Assembly: GCA_964539745.1 (NCBI GenBank)
Contig: CAZIJU010000001.1
Location: forward strand, 1-64,000
Reading direction: 5' to 3'
DNA length: 64,000 nt
Origin: DSNY01 sp964539745
GTDB taxonomy: Bacteria > Pseudomonadota > Gammaproteobacteria > Burkholderiales > Burkholderiaceae_F
The notes under the pieces are model-generated. The model was not told the origin of the DNA, searched no databases, and was given only the letters and a program-made list of their open reading frames with translations. This document shows, piece by piece, positions 34,533-43,122 of the stretch. Both the position numbers and the translations under genes were made by a program. Position 1 is the first letter of the stretch; every line of letters begins with the position of its first letter.

Positions 34533-35246
34533 TTGTCCTCACGCAAACGACCCTTGCGGCTCGCGATCATCATTCCCGTACTGAATGAGGCGCACGTCAT
34601 CGAGGCGGCGCTGGCGCGGCTGGTGGAGCTGCGTACGCGCGGCGCGCGCGTGATCGTCGTCGACGGAGGTAGCCGTGACGACACCGTGCGCCGCGCGGCA
34701 CCCTTGGCCGACCGCGTGCTCGAGGCGCCGCGCGGCCGCGCGCTGCAGATGAACGCGGGAGCGCGCGCGCCTGAGGCGCTCGATGCCGACGTGCTGCTGT
34801 TCCTGCACGTGGACACGCGCCTGCCGCCCGACGCCGATCGCATCATCTTCCGCACGCTGGCCAACGCCGACCGCTGCTGGGGCCGGTTCGACGTGCACAT
34901 CGAAGGCCGGTCGCGCTGGCTTCCCGTCGTCGCCACACTGATGAACTGGCGCTCGCGGCTGACCGGCATCGCCACCGGCGACCAAGCGATCTTCGTCGAG
35001 CGCGGCGCCTTTCTCGCGCTCGAAGGTTTCGCGCCGATCCCGCTGATGGAGGACGTCGAGTTCAGCCGACGCGCCAAACGCATCTCGCCGCCGCTGGCAC
35101 TCGCGGCGCGCGTGACGACGTCGGGCCGCCGCTGGGACAGGCACGGCGTGTGGCGCACGATCCTGCTGATGTGGCGGCTGCGGCTCGCGTACTTCTTCGG
35201 CGCCGACCCGGCCGAGCTGGCCCGCCGCTATCGTGATGCGCGGTGA
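34533..35246 (+). CDS. TIGR04283-type arsenosugar-associated glycosyltransferase
   Basis: This 237-residue family-2 glycosyltransferase has LAIIIPVLNEAHVIEAALARL, VIVVDGGSRDDTVRRA, FLHVDTRLPPDADRI with the metal-binding Asp-x-Asp-like segment, and GDQAIFVERGAF. These are signatures of the family named for arsenosugar biosynthesis. The start is uncertain. TTG at 34533 avoids the tandem repeat; an ATG at 34449 is in frame but lies within the repeat. It is cytoplasmic. It probably works with the partner glycosyltransferase at 35.7 kb and with ArsS. Confidence 0.85.
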   Translation: MSSRKRPLRLAIIIPVLNEAHVIEAALARLVELRTRGARVIVVDGGSRDDTVRRAAPLADRVLEAPRGRALQMNAGARAPEALDADVLLFLHVDTRLPPDADRIIFRTLANADRCWGRFDVHIEGRSRWLPVVATLMNWRSRLTGIATGDQAIFVERGAFLALEGFAPIPLMEDVEFSRRAKRISPPLALAARVTTSGRRWDRHGVWRTILLMWRLRLAYFFGADPAELARRYRDAR

Positions 35247-35254
35247 ATCGAACG

Positions 35255-35500
35255 CTAGAACCTATCTCAGAATCCCCGACGGTCGCGTTGCGACGAGAAG
35301 CGGGCGGATGCGAGGCGGCGGGCGAAGGGCAGTCGCGTGGCCTACGGCCGATCGCACCAACAACGCACACGCCCGCCACCGCAGCGGCCAAGCCGCTGCG
35401 GGGCGTTCGTCGAGTCGCACGCCGCGCAGGCGCGCCGCGCGTGGCTGAGCGTCGCAACCCTGCGGGGCGGGGTCGCCGCGGATTTTGAGATAGGTTCCAG
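35255..35500. mobile_element. MITE-like element with 20-bp terminal inverted repeats
   Basis: The 20 bases at 35255-35274 (CTAGAACCTATCTCAGAATC) match the reverse complement of 35481-35500 with two mismatches. They bound 246 bases of GC-rich sequence without a credible gene. This is the form of a miniature inverted-repeat element or a deleted insertion sequence. I see no clear target-site duplication. It lies between two related glycosyltransferase genes. Confidence 0.65.
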
Positions 35501-35535
35501 AGACTTACGAATCCTCATGACACCCGTCGCCCGAC

Positions 35536-35653
35536 TGTCATTCCGAACCCCGGCGCCGAGCCGGGGTGAGGAATCTCAGCCGCTGTCGGATGAAAACGCC
35601 TCGCCAAGGATAGGTTCGAGTGCTTGAGATCCCTCGCTGCGCTCGGGATGACA
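35536..35653. repeat. dispersed palindromic repeat, two copies joined
   Basis: TGTCATTCCGAACCCCGGCG begins a copy that runs into a second, inverted-sense end (GATCCCTCGCTGCGCTCGGG then ATGACA). It sits just after the MITE-like element and before the second glycosyltransferase. Confidence 0.75.
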
Positions 35654-35723
35654 TCGTCACGTGGTTCAGTAGTGCCAAATGGATTCCTCTCACGAAAGGC
35701 GAAGAAGAACCGCTCCGCACTCG

Positions 35724-36362
35724 ATGCAACCTTCAATCGCACCTTCGCTCGACGTCGCCGTCTTCGCCCGGGCGCCCGTGCCGGGCAAGGCGAAGACGCG
35801 GCTCATCCCGCGGCTCGGCGCCGAAGGCGCGGCACGGCTGCAGCAGCGACTGATCGAAAGCGCGCTCGAAAAGGCGCTCGCGCTGCCCGGCGCGCGCGTG
35901 ACGCTGTGGGTTTCGGGCGGCGCCGACCATCCGTTCGTCGCCGCCTGCGCGCAGCGCGTCGGTGTGACGGTTCGGATCCAGCGCGGACCCGACCTCGGCG
36001 CGCGAATGTTGCACGCGTTCGCCGATACACTCGCGCCCGGCCGCGGCGAACGGTGCCTGCTGATCGGCACCGATTGTCCGGCGCTAACGATGGTGGACCT
36101 GGCGATGGCGGCGCAGGCGCTCGTCACGCACGACGCGGTCGTGCAGCCGGCCGATGACGGCGGCTACGTGTTGATCGGATTGCGCGCGGCGCGCGCGCGG
36201 TTGTTCGAAGGGATTGAATGGGGCCAACCGACGGTGATGCAGGCCACGCGCGAGCGCCTTGCGCAACTCGGACTGCGCTGGTGCGAGCGCCCGCGGCTGC
36301 CGGACCTGGACACGCCGGCGGACTACGAGCGCGCGCTCGCCGCGGGTTGGCTCGCGACGTAA
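35724..36362 (+). CDS. TIGR04282-type (DUF2064) arsenosugar-associated glycosyltransferase
   Basis: This 212-residue nucleotidyltransferase-like glycosyltransferase A-fold protein has VAVFARAPVPGKAKTRLIPRLG at the N-terminus, LLIGTDCPALTMVDL, and PADDGGYVLIGLR. These motifs define DUF2064, named in annotation as an arsenosugar biosynthesis glycosyltransferase. ATG 35724 was preferred over an in-frame ATG at 35679 because similarity starts near residue 8. It overlaps the next gene by 16 bases. Confidence 0.88.
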   Translation: MQPSIAPSLDVAVFARAPVPGKAKTRLIPRLGAEGAARLQQRLIESALEKALALPGARVTLWVSGGADHPFVAACAQRVGVTVRIQRGPDLGARMLHAFADTLAPGRGERCLLIGTDCPALTMVDLAMAAQALVTHDAVVQPADDGGYVLIGLRAARARLFEGIEWGQPTVMQATRERLAQLGLRWCERPRLPDLDTPADYERALAAGWLAT

Positions 36363-37084
36363 GCCGCGCCGCGCTGCTCGCGCTCGCGTTCGCGCCGCTT
36401 GCGCCCGCGGCTGCCGCGACGATCGAGCTGGCGCCTTTTTCCAGGGCGCCGACCGGCGCTCCGCCCGCGCCGTGGAAGCTTGCCACCTCGCCAAAGATCA
36501 CGCGCCACACGCAATACGACGTCGTCGCGCTCGACGGCACGCACGTGCTGCGCGCACGCGCCGAGGCGTCGTACGCGAACCTCGTGCACGAGCTGCCGCC
36601 GGGCACGATCGCCACGCGGCTCGCGTGGCGCTGGCGCGTCGACCAGGCGATCGAAAACGCGGATCTGACGCGCAAGGCCGGCGACGACGTGCCGGCGCGC
36701 GTGTGCGCGCTGTTCGATCTGCCGCTCGAGCGGCTTTCGGGGGGCGACCGCTTTCGCATGCGGCTCGGCCGCATGCTGTTCGATCCGAAGCTGCCCGCCG
36801 CGGCCATCTGCTACGTGTGGGACGCGAAGATCGCCGCGGGTACGTGGCTTGCCAACGCGTACACGGATCGCGTTCGCATGCTCGTGCTGCGACAGGGGTC
36901 GACAGGGCGGTGGTTTAACGAGTCGCGCGACCTGCGGGCCGATTTCGCCGCCGCATTTGCCGAGGAAGCCAAAGGCGGCCTGCCGCCGCTCGCTGCGGTC
37001 GCGCTGTCGGCCGACGGTGACAACACGGGAGGGCACGCGCTGTCCTACTTTGGAGATATCTCCATTCAAACCGACACGCCCTGA
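36347..37084 (+). CDS. DUF3047 exported protein
   Basis: This 245-residue protein has a good signal peptide if started at TTG 36347 (SRAALLALAFAPLAPAAAA). That start overlaps the upstream gene by 16 bases. The DUF3047 domain shows TRLAWRWRVDQAIENADLTRKAGDD, ARVCALFDLP and WFNESRDLRADFAAAFAEE. It is probably periplasmic and beta-sandwich in fold. Upstream in-frame starts exist but would place a long Arg-rich stretch before the signal. The function is unknown; it follows the glycosyltransferase in this kind of cluster. Confidence 0.8.
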   Translation: MARDVSRAALLALAFAPLAPAAAATIELAPFSRAPTGAPPAPWKLATSPKITRHTQYDVVALDGTHVLRARAEASYANLVHELPPGTIATRLAWRWRVDQAIENADLTRKAGDDVPARVCALFDLPLERLSGGDRFRMRLGRMLFDPKLPAAAICYVWDAKIAAGTWLANAYTDRVRMLVLRQGSTGRWFNESRDLRADFAAAFAEEAKGGLPPLAAVALSADGDNTGGHALSYFGDISIQTDTP

Positions 37085-37207
37085 TTCGCGGGCCACCATG
37101 GACTTGACAAACGCGCATGCCCTCCCGTGCCGGCCGGGTGACGAACGAGGGGGCTCGGCTGGCCCCCTCGTGCTCCCCCAGCCAGCACCGAGAAGGCCGC
37201 GCTTCGG

Positions 37208-38332
37208 GTGGCCGTGAAGCGGCTGCTGCTGGCCGGCGGCGGCCATTCGCACGTGTTCGTGCTGGACGCGCTCGCGCGCAAGCCGGCGGCCGGCGTCGAG
37301 GTGACGCTGGTCTCGCCGTTCGACCGGCAGGTCTACTCGGGCATGCTGCCGGGCTGGATCGCGGGCCACTATGAGATCGAGCAGTGCGTGATCCCGCTCG
37401 CGCCGCTCGCACGGCGCGCCGGCGCGCGCTTCGTGCAGGCGCATGTCGCACGACTCGACCTGGCAAACCGCATCGCGTTCACCGAGGCGTCCGAGCCGCT
37501 GCCCTTCGACGTGATCTCGATCGCGACCGGGCCCGTGATGGACCTGGATGCGATTCCCGGGCTGCGCGAGCACGCCGTGGCGCTGCGGCCGATCGAGGCG
37601 ATGATTGCGGCGTGGCCGCGGCTCGTCGCCGAGCTCGAAGCGCGCGCCGAAGCGGGCGAGGACGCCGCCACGCTGACCGTCATCGGCGGCGGCGCGGGCG
37701 GTGTCGAGCTCGCGTTGGCCATCGCCCACAGGTTCAACACCGCGTGCGTTCCGGCGCGCGTGCAGCTCGTCACCGGCAAACCCGGCCTGCTGCCGACGCT
37801 CGCCGAAGGCGTGCGCCGGCGCATCGCGCGGCTCGCGCCGGCGCGCGGCGTACGGGTGATCGAAGACGACGCGGTGGAGATCACGCGCCGCACCGTGCTG
37901 CTGGCCGACGGAGGCGAAATCGCCTCCGACGTGACGATCGCCGCGATCGGCGCGGCTGCCGCCGAGTGGCCGCGCGCGGCCGGCCTCGCCGTCGACGAAC
38001 GCGGCTTCATCGCCGTCGACGAACGGCTTCAGTCGGTCTCGCACCCGTTCGTCTTCGCCGCCGGCGACTGTGCGTCGATCGTCGGCCATCCGCGTCCGAA
38101 ATCCGGCGTCTATGCGGTGCGCGCCGGGCCGCCGCTCGCGCGCAACCTGCTGCGATATCTCGCCGGCAGGCGGCTCGCGCGCTGGCGACCGCAGCGCGTC
38201 GCGCTGTATCTGATCTCGACCGGCCCGCAACATGCGATCGCGAGCTGGGACGGACTGAGCACGGAAGGGCGCTGGGTCTGGCGGTGGAAAGATCGCATCG
38301 ACCGCCGCTTCGTCGCGCGCTACGCGCGCTGA
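37208..38332 (+). CDS. FAD/NAD(P)-dependent oxidoreductase (SelD-associated type)
   Basis: This 374-residue flavoprotein is of the NDH-2/sulfide-quinone-reductase fold, close to the oxidoreductase domain that precedes SelD in some selenide-dikinase fusions. FAD motif: LLAGGGHSHVFVLDAL. Second Rossmann: VIGGGAGGVELALAIAHRF. FAD-binding C-terminal motif: FVFAAGDCASIVGH. The start is GTG (37208), with a second GTG two codons later. It lacks the paired active-site cysteines of disulfide reductases. It may pass electrons to quinone. It closes the co-oriented run from 34.5 kb. Confidence 0.87.
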   Translation: MAVKRLLLAGGGHSHVFVLDALARKPAAGVEVTLVSPFDRQVYSGMLPGWIAGHYEIEQCVIPLAPLARRAGARFVQAHVARLDLANRIAFTEASEPLPFDVISIATGPVMDLDAIPGLREHAVALRPIEAMIAAWPRLVAELEARAEAGEDAATLTVIGGGAGGVELALAIAHRFNTACVPARVQLVTGKPGLLPTLAEGVRRRIARLAPARGVRVIEDDAVEITRRTVLLADGGEIASDVTIAAIGAAAAEWPRAAGLAVDERGFIAVDERLQSVSHPFVFAAGDCASIVGHPRPKSGVYAVRAGPPLARNLLRYLAGRRLARWRPQRVALYLISTGPQHAIASWDGLSTEGRWVWRWKDRIDRRFVARYAR

Positions 38333-38446
38333 CGGCCGCGGCTGCGCGGTCGGGTCGATCCGGCGGCGACGAAAACGGCGCCGCATTCCGTGTTCAAAAT
38401 CCGCACGCGGCGCGCCGGCCGACGCGGCCGCGAAGGAGACGCCAAG

Positions 38447-38935
38447 ATGAAATTCCTCGCCACCGCTTTGTGGATCGCGCTTGCGCTGGTCGTGCTCGTC
38501 TTGATCGCCGGGCAGCTCGGTTTGCTCGCGGGCCGCGCGCCGAGGGATCTCGGCGTTCGCGACGGTCGGCTCAAACCGCCTTCGCGCACGCCGAACAGCG
38601 TGTCGAGCCAGGCGCACCTTTATCCGGACGCGCCGCAGAAGGACGACGCGGCGATCGCCCCGCTGAAGTTCACCGGCGACCCCGCCGCCTCGATCGCGCG
38701 CGTAAGACGCATCGTCGAGTCGATGCCCGGTGCGCGCGTCGTCGAAGCGCGCTCGGACTACCTGTATGCACAGTTCTCGACGCGCTGGCTCAAGTTCGTC
38801 GACGACGTCGAGTTCTGGGCCTCCCCGGCCGAAGGCGTGATCCACGTGCGCTCCGCCTCGCGCGTCGGCCGCAAGGACTTCGGCGTCAACCGCAAGCGCG
38901 TCGAAGCGATCCGGGCGGAATACGAACGACAATGA
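38447..38935 (+). CDS. DUF1499 membrane-anchored protein
   Basis: This 162-residue protein has one N-terminal transmembrane helix (LATALWIALALVVLVLIAGQ) and a DUF1499 domain: RTPNSVSSQAHLYPD near the start, ARSDYLYAQFSTRWLKFVDDVEFW, and SRVGRKDFGVNRKRVEAIRAEY at the C-terminus. AAGGAG lies about 10 bases before ATG 38447. It is anchored in the inner membrane and faces the periplasm. Its role is not known. Confidence 0.88.
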   Translation: MKFLATALWIALALVVLVLIAGQLGLLAGRAPRDLGVRDGRLKPPSRTPNSVSSQAHLYPDAPQKDDAAIAPLKFTGDPAASIARVRRIVESMPGARVVEARSDYLYAQFSTRWLKFVDDVEFWASPAEGVIHVRSASRVGRKDFGVNRKRVEAIRAEYERQ

Positions 38936-38976
38936 AGATCGTGGCACAGCGTTGGTTCGATGCCGACAGCCAGCCT

Positions 38977-39060
38977 GCGTAGGTTGGGGTGAGGCAGCGC
39001 CGAACCCCGACGGGACGAACCGCTCGTTGGGGATCGCTTCGCTCACCCCACCCTACGTGC
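38977..39060. repeat. dispersed palindrome (GTAGG-GTGGGGTGAG type)
   Basis: The left arm GCGTAGGTTGGGGTGAG is matched by the right arm CTCACCCCACCCTACGTGC, with a smaller nested palindrome in between. It has the form of a common proteobacterial intergenic repeat and can form a long stem-loop after the DUF1499 gene. Confidence 0.7.
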
Positions 39061-39208
39061 GACCTTCGACGTGACCTCGTTGGTGGAGTGCCGGGGCGCG
39101 ACTCGGCCTCCGACCGAAAAGCTGGGCGGATACCGTCCTTTTACGGGTTCGCGGTCGGCGACCGTGGCGCTAGCCTTGCCGTCGACTTCCCTCGACGGAG
39201 ACCTTCCG

Positions 39209-39784
39209 ATGCGACTCAACGTCGATGCGCTGCGCGTTCTCGCGACCGCCGCGGCCGCGCTCGCTTTCGCGACCGCGCTGCCCGCCGCTGCCGAGCCGCC
39301 GCCGCACGCGAAGGCGCACGGCTGGCGCAAGAAGAACGATCCGAACTACCGCGGCTACACCGGCAAGGTCTGGGAGAAGGACTACGGTGTGATCTCCGGC
39401 CGCTGCAACACCGACGCCGTGCTCGCGGTCGCGGGCGGCGCGATCGGCGGCATCGTCGGTGCGCGCAGCTCGGATCCCGACTCGCGCGCGGTCGCGGTGA
39501 TCGTCGGCACCGCCATCGGCGCGCTGATCGGCGCGAAGATCGGCCGCGAGCTGGACCGCGCCGACCAGGCCTGCATCGGCCATTCGCTGGAGCTGGCCGG
39601 CGACAACAAGGTCGTGCGCTGGAACAACGCGAACACCGGCGTCGCCTACGAACTCGTTCCGTTCGCCGGCGACGGCAGGAACTGCCGCAACTTCCGCCTC
39701 AACGCCACGCGCGGGACCGCATCCGAAAGCGCCGTGCGCCGCGCCTGCCGCGATGCGCAGGGGCAGTGGCAGCTCGTCTCGTAA
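39209..39784 (+). CDS. glycine-zipper 2TM domain exported protein
   Basis: This 191-residue protein has a signal peptide (ending LPAAAEP) and a glycine-zipper stretch (VAGGAIGGIVGARSS and IVGTAIGALIGAKIG) of the kind found in 17-kDa surface antigens and Lpp0805-like proteins. The C-terminal domain is Trp/Asn-rich, with CIGHSLELAGDNKVVRW. It is probably an outer-membrane or periplasmic protein. CGGAG lies about 10 bases before the ATG. Confidence 0.85.
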   Translation: MRLNVDALRVLATAAAALAFATALPAAAEPPPHAKAHGWRKKNDPNYRGYTGKVWEKDYGVISGRCNTDAVLAVAGGAIGGIVGARSSDPDSRAVAVIVGTAIGALIGAKIGRELDRADQACIGHSLELAGDNKVVRWNNANTGVAYELVPFAGDGRNCRNFRLNATRGTASESAVRRACRDAQGQWQLVS

Positions 39785-40040
39785 CGGCAGACCCTTCGGT
39801 TCTCAAACGGCGCGCCGTCCGCGCCGTTGTCGTTTGCGCGACGCGCGGGCGCCGCTGCCCGCGACCGGCCTCGTCCGCTCGTCCGCGGCGGGCCGGGCGT
39901 GCGCTGCGCGCACGCCCCCATGCGCCGAAAGGCAACCGTCCTTTCGGGCATCAATGATGCGCCGATCCATCCCGGTGGCAGCGTGCCGCGGACCCGTTTG
40001 CGGGGCAGCGGGCCGCTCACAACGAGACCCTTGCAGTCGT

Positions 40041-40202
40041 TCAGCTCTTGCGCGACGTCTTGGCCATGAAGGTCGTCGGCGCGGGCTGCACCGCATCGCT
40101 GCCGCACTTCGGGCAGCGATGCGGCGCCTCGTGCTCGGCAACGTGTTCGACGCGTTCGAACGTTTCGCCGCACTTTTCGCAGCGGTATTGATACGTGGGC
40201 AT
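40041..40202 (-). CDS. FmdB-like zinc ribbon protein
   Basis: This small gene encodes 53 residues: MPTYQYRCEKCGETFERVEH, then RCPKCGSDAVQPAP and a Lys/Arg tail. Two CxxC motifs form one zinc ribbon of the FmdB/CxxC_CxxC_SSSS family. It starts with the typical MPTY(Q/E)Y. Such proteins are widespread and regulatory, but of unclear function. It lies alone on the minus strand downstream of the MerA/Lpd-like gene. Confidence 0.88.
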   Translation of the reverse strand: MPTYQYRCEKCGETFERVEHVAEHEAPHRCPKCGSDAVQPAPTTFMAKTSRKS

Positions 40203-40403
40203 GGCGCTCCTCGACGTTTACCAGGACGCGCCGACCGGCCTCGTCACGGCCGCAGACCGCCGGCGCGTACGAGCTGTCAATTTTGAGGCGGCGCGCGCAG
40301 GAATCAACCGGGGGAAAGCCACGGGCCGAACCGGCAGGATGCCGGCACGGCGGCGGGGCGCGCCATCCCGCGCGGTCGCGCGATGCGCGCGGACGACAGC
40401 CGT

Positions 40404-41792
40404 TTAACCGTCGAGGGCGAGGAACACGTTGTTCAGCCCCTCGGCGAGCGTGGGGTGGGCGAAGATCGCCTCCTTCAGCACCGTGTACGGCAGCTTGCCC
40501 ATCATCGCGATCTGCAGCATCGCCATGATCTCGCCCCCTTCGATGCCGAAGACGGTGCAGCCGAGGATTCGATCGGTCTTCGCGTCGACGATCACCTTCA
40601 GGAAGCCGCGCGACTCGCCCATCTCGAGCGCGCGGGCGATGCCGTTCATGCCGATCTTCGCGACGCGGACCTCGAGCCCGCGCTTGCGCGCCTCGGTTTC
40701 GTTCATCCCCACCGCTGCGAGCTGCGGGTCGGTGAATACGGTGTTCGGTACCAGCCGGTCGCCGAGCTTCGCGTCGAGTCCGAGCACCCAGCGGTCGCGC
40801 AGGATGCGGAAGTCGTCGTACGAAACGTGCGTGAACTGCGGGCCGGGCTTGACGTCGCCGACCGCGTAGATGCCGGCGACGTTGGTCTGCAGCGTGTCGT
40901 CGACCGGGATGGACCCGCGCTCGGTCGCGACCCCCGCCGCGGCGAGGGCGAGATCCTCGGTGTTCGGCCTGCGGCCGACCGCGACCAGCAGATGCGAGCC
41001 GCGCACGGTCTTCGCGGCGCCGTCCTGCTCGTAGTGGACCGCGATGTCGCCCGCACGCCCTTCGACGCGCTCGGCGAGCGCGCCGGTTTCGATGCGCAGG
41101 CCGTCTTCCTCGAGCACCTTGCGCAGCGCGACGCCGACGTCCTCGTCGTCGCGCGCGGCAAGCCTCGGAGCGCCTTCGAGCACGGTCACGCCGGCGCCGA
41201 AGCGGCGGAACATCTGCGCGAACTCGAGTCCGATGAAGCCGCCGCCGAGCACGATCAGGTGCCGCGGCACCTCGTCGAGCTCCATCACCGACGTCGAATC
41301 GAGATACGGCACGTCGGCCAGTCCCGGAATCGGCGGCACGAACGGCCGCCCACCGGTGTTGATCACGATCTTCGGTGCCGTCAGCCGCCGCGCGCCGCCG
41401 TCGCGCAGCGCAACCTCCACCGTCTTCGAATCGACGAAGCGCGCGGCGCCGAAGATCAAGTCCACGTTCTCGGTCTTCTGCAGCCGCTGCGTCCCGTAGT
41501 TTCGGAAGCGCTCGACGATCACGCGCTTGCGGGCGACGACGCGCTGCATGTCGACGGTGACCGGGCCGGCAGTGACGCCGTAGTCGGCGGCGCGGCGGGC
41601 CAGATAGGCGACGCGCGCGCTCGCGACCATCGTTTTGGTCGGCGTGCAGCCGACGTTGATGCAGGTGCCGCCGACGTGTTCGCGCTCGACGATCGCCGTC
41701 TTCCAGCCCGCCTTGGCGAGCGCCAGCGCGAGCGGCTTGCCGGCCTGGCCGGCGCCGATGACGATCGCGTCGAATTGTTCGGTCCGGTTCAT
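40404..41792 (-). CDS. MerA/Lpd-like pyridine nucleotide-disulfide oxidoreductase
   Basis: This 462-residue flavoprotein has FAD motif IVIGAGQAGKPLALALAKAG, redox pair Cys44/Cys49 in GGTCINVGCTPTKT, NAD motif IVLGGGFIGLEFAQMFRRFG, and a C-terminal dimer domain with FAHPTLAEGLNN. It has neither the N-terminal metal domain nor the C-terminal Cys pair of MerA. The GQAGKP and TPTKT variants mark the mercuric reductase-like subfamily of unknown substrate. It is the last gene in the minus-strand run from bdh. Confidence 0.92.
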   Translation of the reverse strand: MNRTEQFDAIVIGAGQAGKPLALALAKAGWKTAIVEREHVGGTCINVGCTPTKTMVASARVAYLARRAADYGVTAGPVTVDMQRVVARKRVIVERFRNYGTQRLQKTENVDLIFGAARFVDSKTVEVALRDGGARRLTAPKIVINTGGRPFVPPIPGLADVPYLDSTSVMELDEVPRHLIVLGGGFIGLEFAQMFRRFGAGVTVLEGAPRLAARDDEDVGVALRKVLEEDGLRIETGALAERVEGRAGDIAVHYEQDGAAKTVRGSHLLVAVGRRPNTEDLALAAAGVATERGSIPVDDTLQTNVAGIYAVGDVKPGPQFTHVSYDDFRILRDRWVLGLDAKLGDRLVPNTVFTDPQLAAVGMNETEARKRGLEVRVAKIGMNGIARALEMGESRGFLKVIVDAKTDRILGCTVFGIEGGEIMAMLQIAMMGKLPYTVLKEAIFAHPTLAEGLNNVFLALDG

Positions 41793-41873
41793 GCCCTCCT
41801 CCCAAGCGATCGTTTCAATCGTGGCTTGTCGCGCAACGCCGCTGCGGCGCCGCGCTTGCGGCCCTTCACGCCA

Positions 41874-41950
41874 ACCCCTCTGCCAGAGGGAGGGCGGCTT
41901 CGAACCCTCTCCCTCCGGGAGAGGGTGGCCGCGCAGCGGCCGGGTGAGGG
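41874..41950. repeat. dispersed CCCTCTCCC hairpin repeat
   Basis: ACCCCTCTGCCAGAGGGAGG and CCCTCTCCCTCCGGGAGAGG form nested palindromes, ending in GGCCGCGCAGCGGCCGGGTG. This is the common proteobacterial 'CTCTCCC...GGTGAGGG' repeat. It lies between the patatin and MerA/Lpd-like genes and could terminate or attenuate transcription. Confidence 0.75.
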
Positions 41951-41967
41951 CCAGCGCTGCGCTTCAC

Positions 41968-43122
41968 TCACATCACGTGCGCCGACGCGTGGTCGTGCAC
42001 GTAGACCCCCTGCAGCGGATCGGCCGGTGCGGTCCACGGCGCCTCGGCGATCGCTTCCTTCGTGTCGCGATAACCGGCCTCGCAGCGCGCGCGGATGCCG
42101 GCCGGCGTGAAGTCGATGTCCTTCGTATGGTCCTCGCCTTCGAGCCGCGGCGCCAGCAGCCGCACGATGTGCATCGTCGTGCTGCAGCCCCAGGCGGCCA
42201 GTTCGCGCACGTCGTTGCGTGCGCGCTCGCGCTCCGGCAGCCGCGCGACCAGCTCGTTGATCACGTGCCGCAGCCGATGGATCTGCTGTTGGCGCGCGAT
42301 ATGGCTGCCGGCGCGGCTCGCGTACTGGATGTCCTTCTGGCGGCCGAGCACCTGCCAGATCGTGTCGGGCTCGCTGCCGCTCGGGTTCCACATGTGCACG
42401 GCGAAGATCGTTGAGCTGCGCCGCGGGTTGTCGTCGAGCACTGCCTCGATCGGCGTGTTCGAGTACACGCCGCCGTCCCAATACGGCTCGCCGCCGATGC
42501 GGATCGCGGGAAACGCCGGCGGCAGCGCGCCGGAGGCCATCACGTGCGCGGCGGCGAGCTTGTCGCGCCGGCTGTCGAAGTAGCGCATCTCGCCGGTGCG
42601 CACGTTGACCGCGCCGACCGTAAGCCGCGTCGCCCCCTGCGCGATCCGCTTGAAGTCGACCAGCCCTTCGAGCGTGGCGCGCAGCGGCGCGGTGTCGTAG
42701 AACGCCGCGCGCTCCAGCCCCAGCGAAGCGAACGGCCCCCACCACGACGCCGGGTTCGGCGCGAAGAAGCCGCCGATGCCTTGCGTCAGCGTGGTCAGGT
42801 TCGCGAGCGGATTGAGCACGCCGGGCGGCGCGACGGGCACGCCCCACGGAGTGCGCCATTGCAGCGAATCCCAGAAGGCGTGCAGCTTCGCGACCCGCTC
42901 GCCCGGCGCGTTGCCGGCGACGATCGCCGCGTTGATCGCACCGATCGACGTGCCGATCACCCAGTCGGGCTCGAAGCCCGCTTCGTGCAGCGCCTGGTAA
43001 ACGCCGACCTGGTAGGCGCCCAGCGCGCCGCCGCCCTGTAGAACGAGCACGATCTGTCCCGGCGGACGCGCGGCCCGCGCCGCGGCGCCGCGCTTTCCGT
43101 TGTTTGCGTCGGTGCGCGCCAT
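41968..43122 (-). CDS. patatin-like phospholipase
   Basis: This 384-residue protein has the patatin catalytic set: oxyanion GGGALGAY (about residues 31-37), nucleophile Ser59 in GTSIG, and the aspartate in YWDGGVYSNTP. A DUF3734-type C-terminal region with RAGSHIARQQQIHRLRHVINEL follows. It has no signal peptide. Its ATG overlaps the phasin stop by one base. In this operon it may act on PHB granule lipids or polymer; phospholipase activity is the family assumption. Confidence 0.92.
   Translation of the reverse strand: MARTDANNGKRGAAARAARPPGQIVLVLQGGGALGAYQVGVYQALHEAGFEPDWVIGTSIGAINAAIVAGNAPGERVAKLHAFWDSLQWRTPWGVPVAPPGVLNPLANLTTLTQGIGGFFAPNPASWWGPFASLGLERAAFYDTAPLRATLEGLVDFKRIAQGATRLTVGAVNVRTGEMRYFDSRRDKLAAAHVMASGALPPAFPAIRIGGEPYWDGGVYSNTPIEAVLDDNPRRSSTIFAVHMWNPSGSEPDTIWQVLGRQKDIQYASRAGSHIARQQQIHRLRHVINELVARLPERERARNDVRELAAWGCSTTMHIVRLLAPRLEGEDHTKDIDFTPAGIRARCEAGYRDTKEAIAEAPWTAPADPLQGVYVHDHASAHVM

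Noticed and set aside
35255..35500. Protein-coding gene inside the MITE-like element
   Set aside because: Frames of 60-80 codons exist in both plus-strand phases, but none has a ribosome-binding site or family resemblance.
40404..41792. Second mercuric reductase (MerA)
   Set aside because: It lacks the N-terminal metal domain and the C-terminal cysteine pair needed to handle Hg(II); kept as a MerA/Lpd-like flavoprotein.
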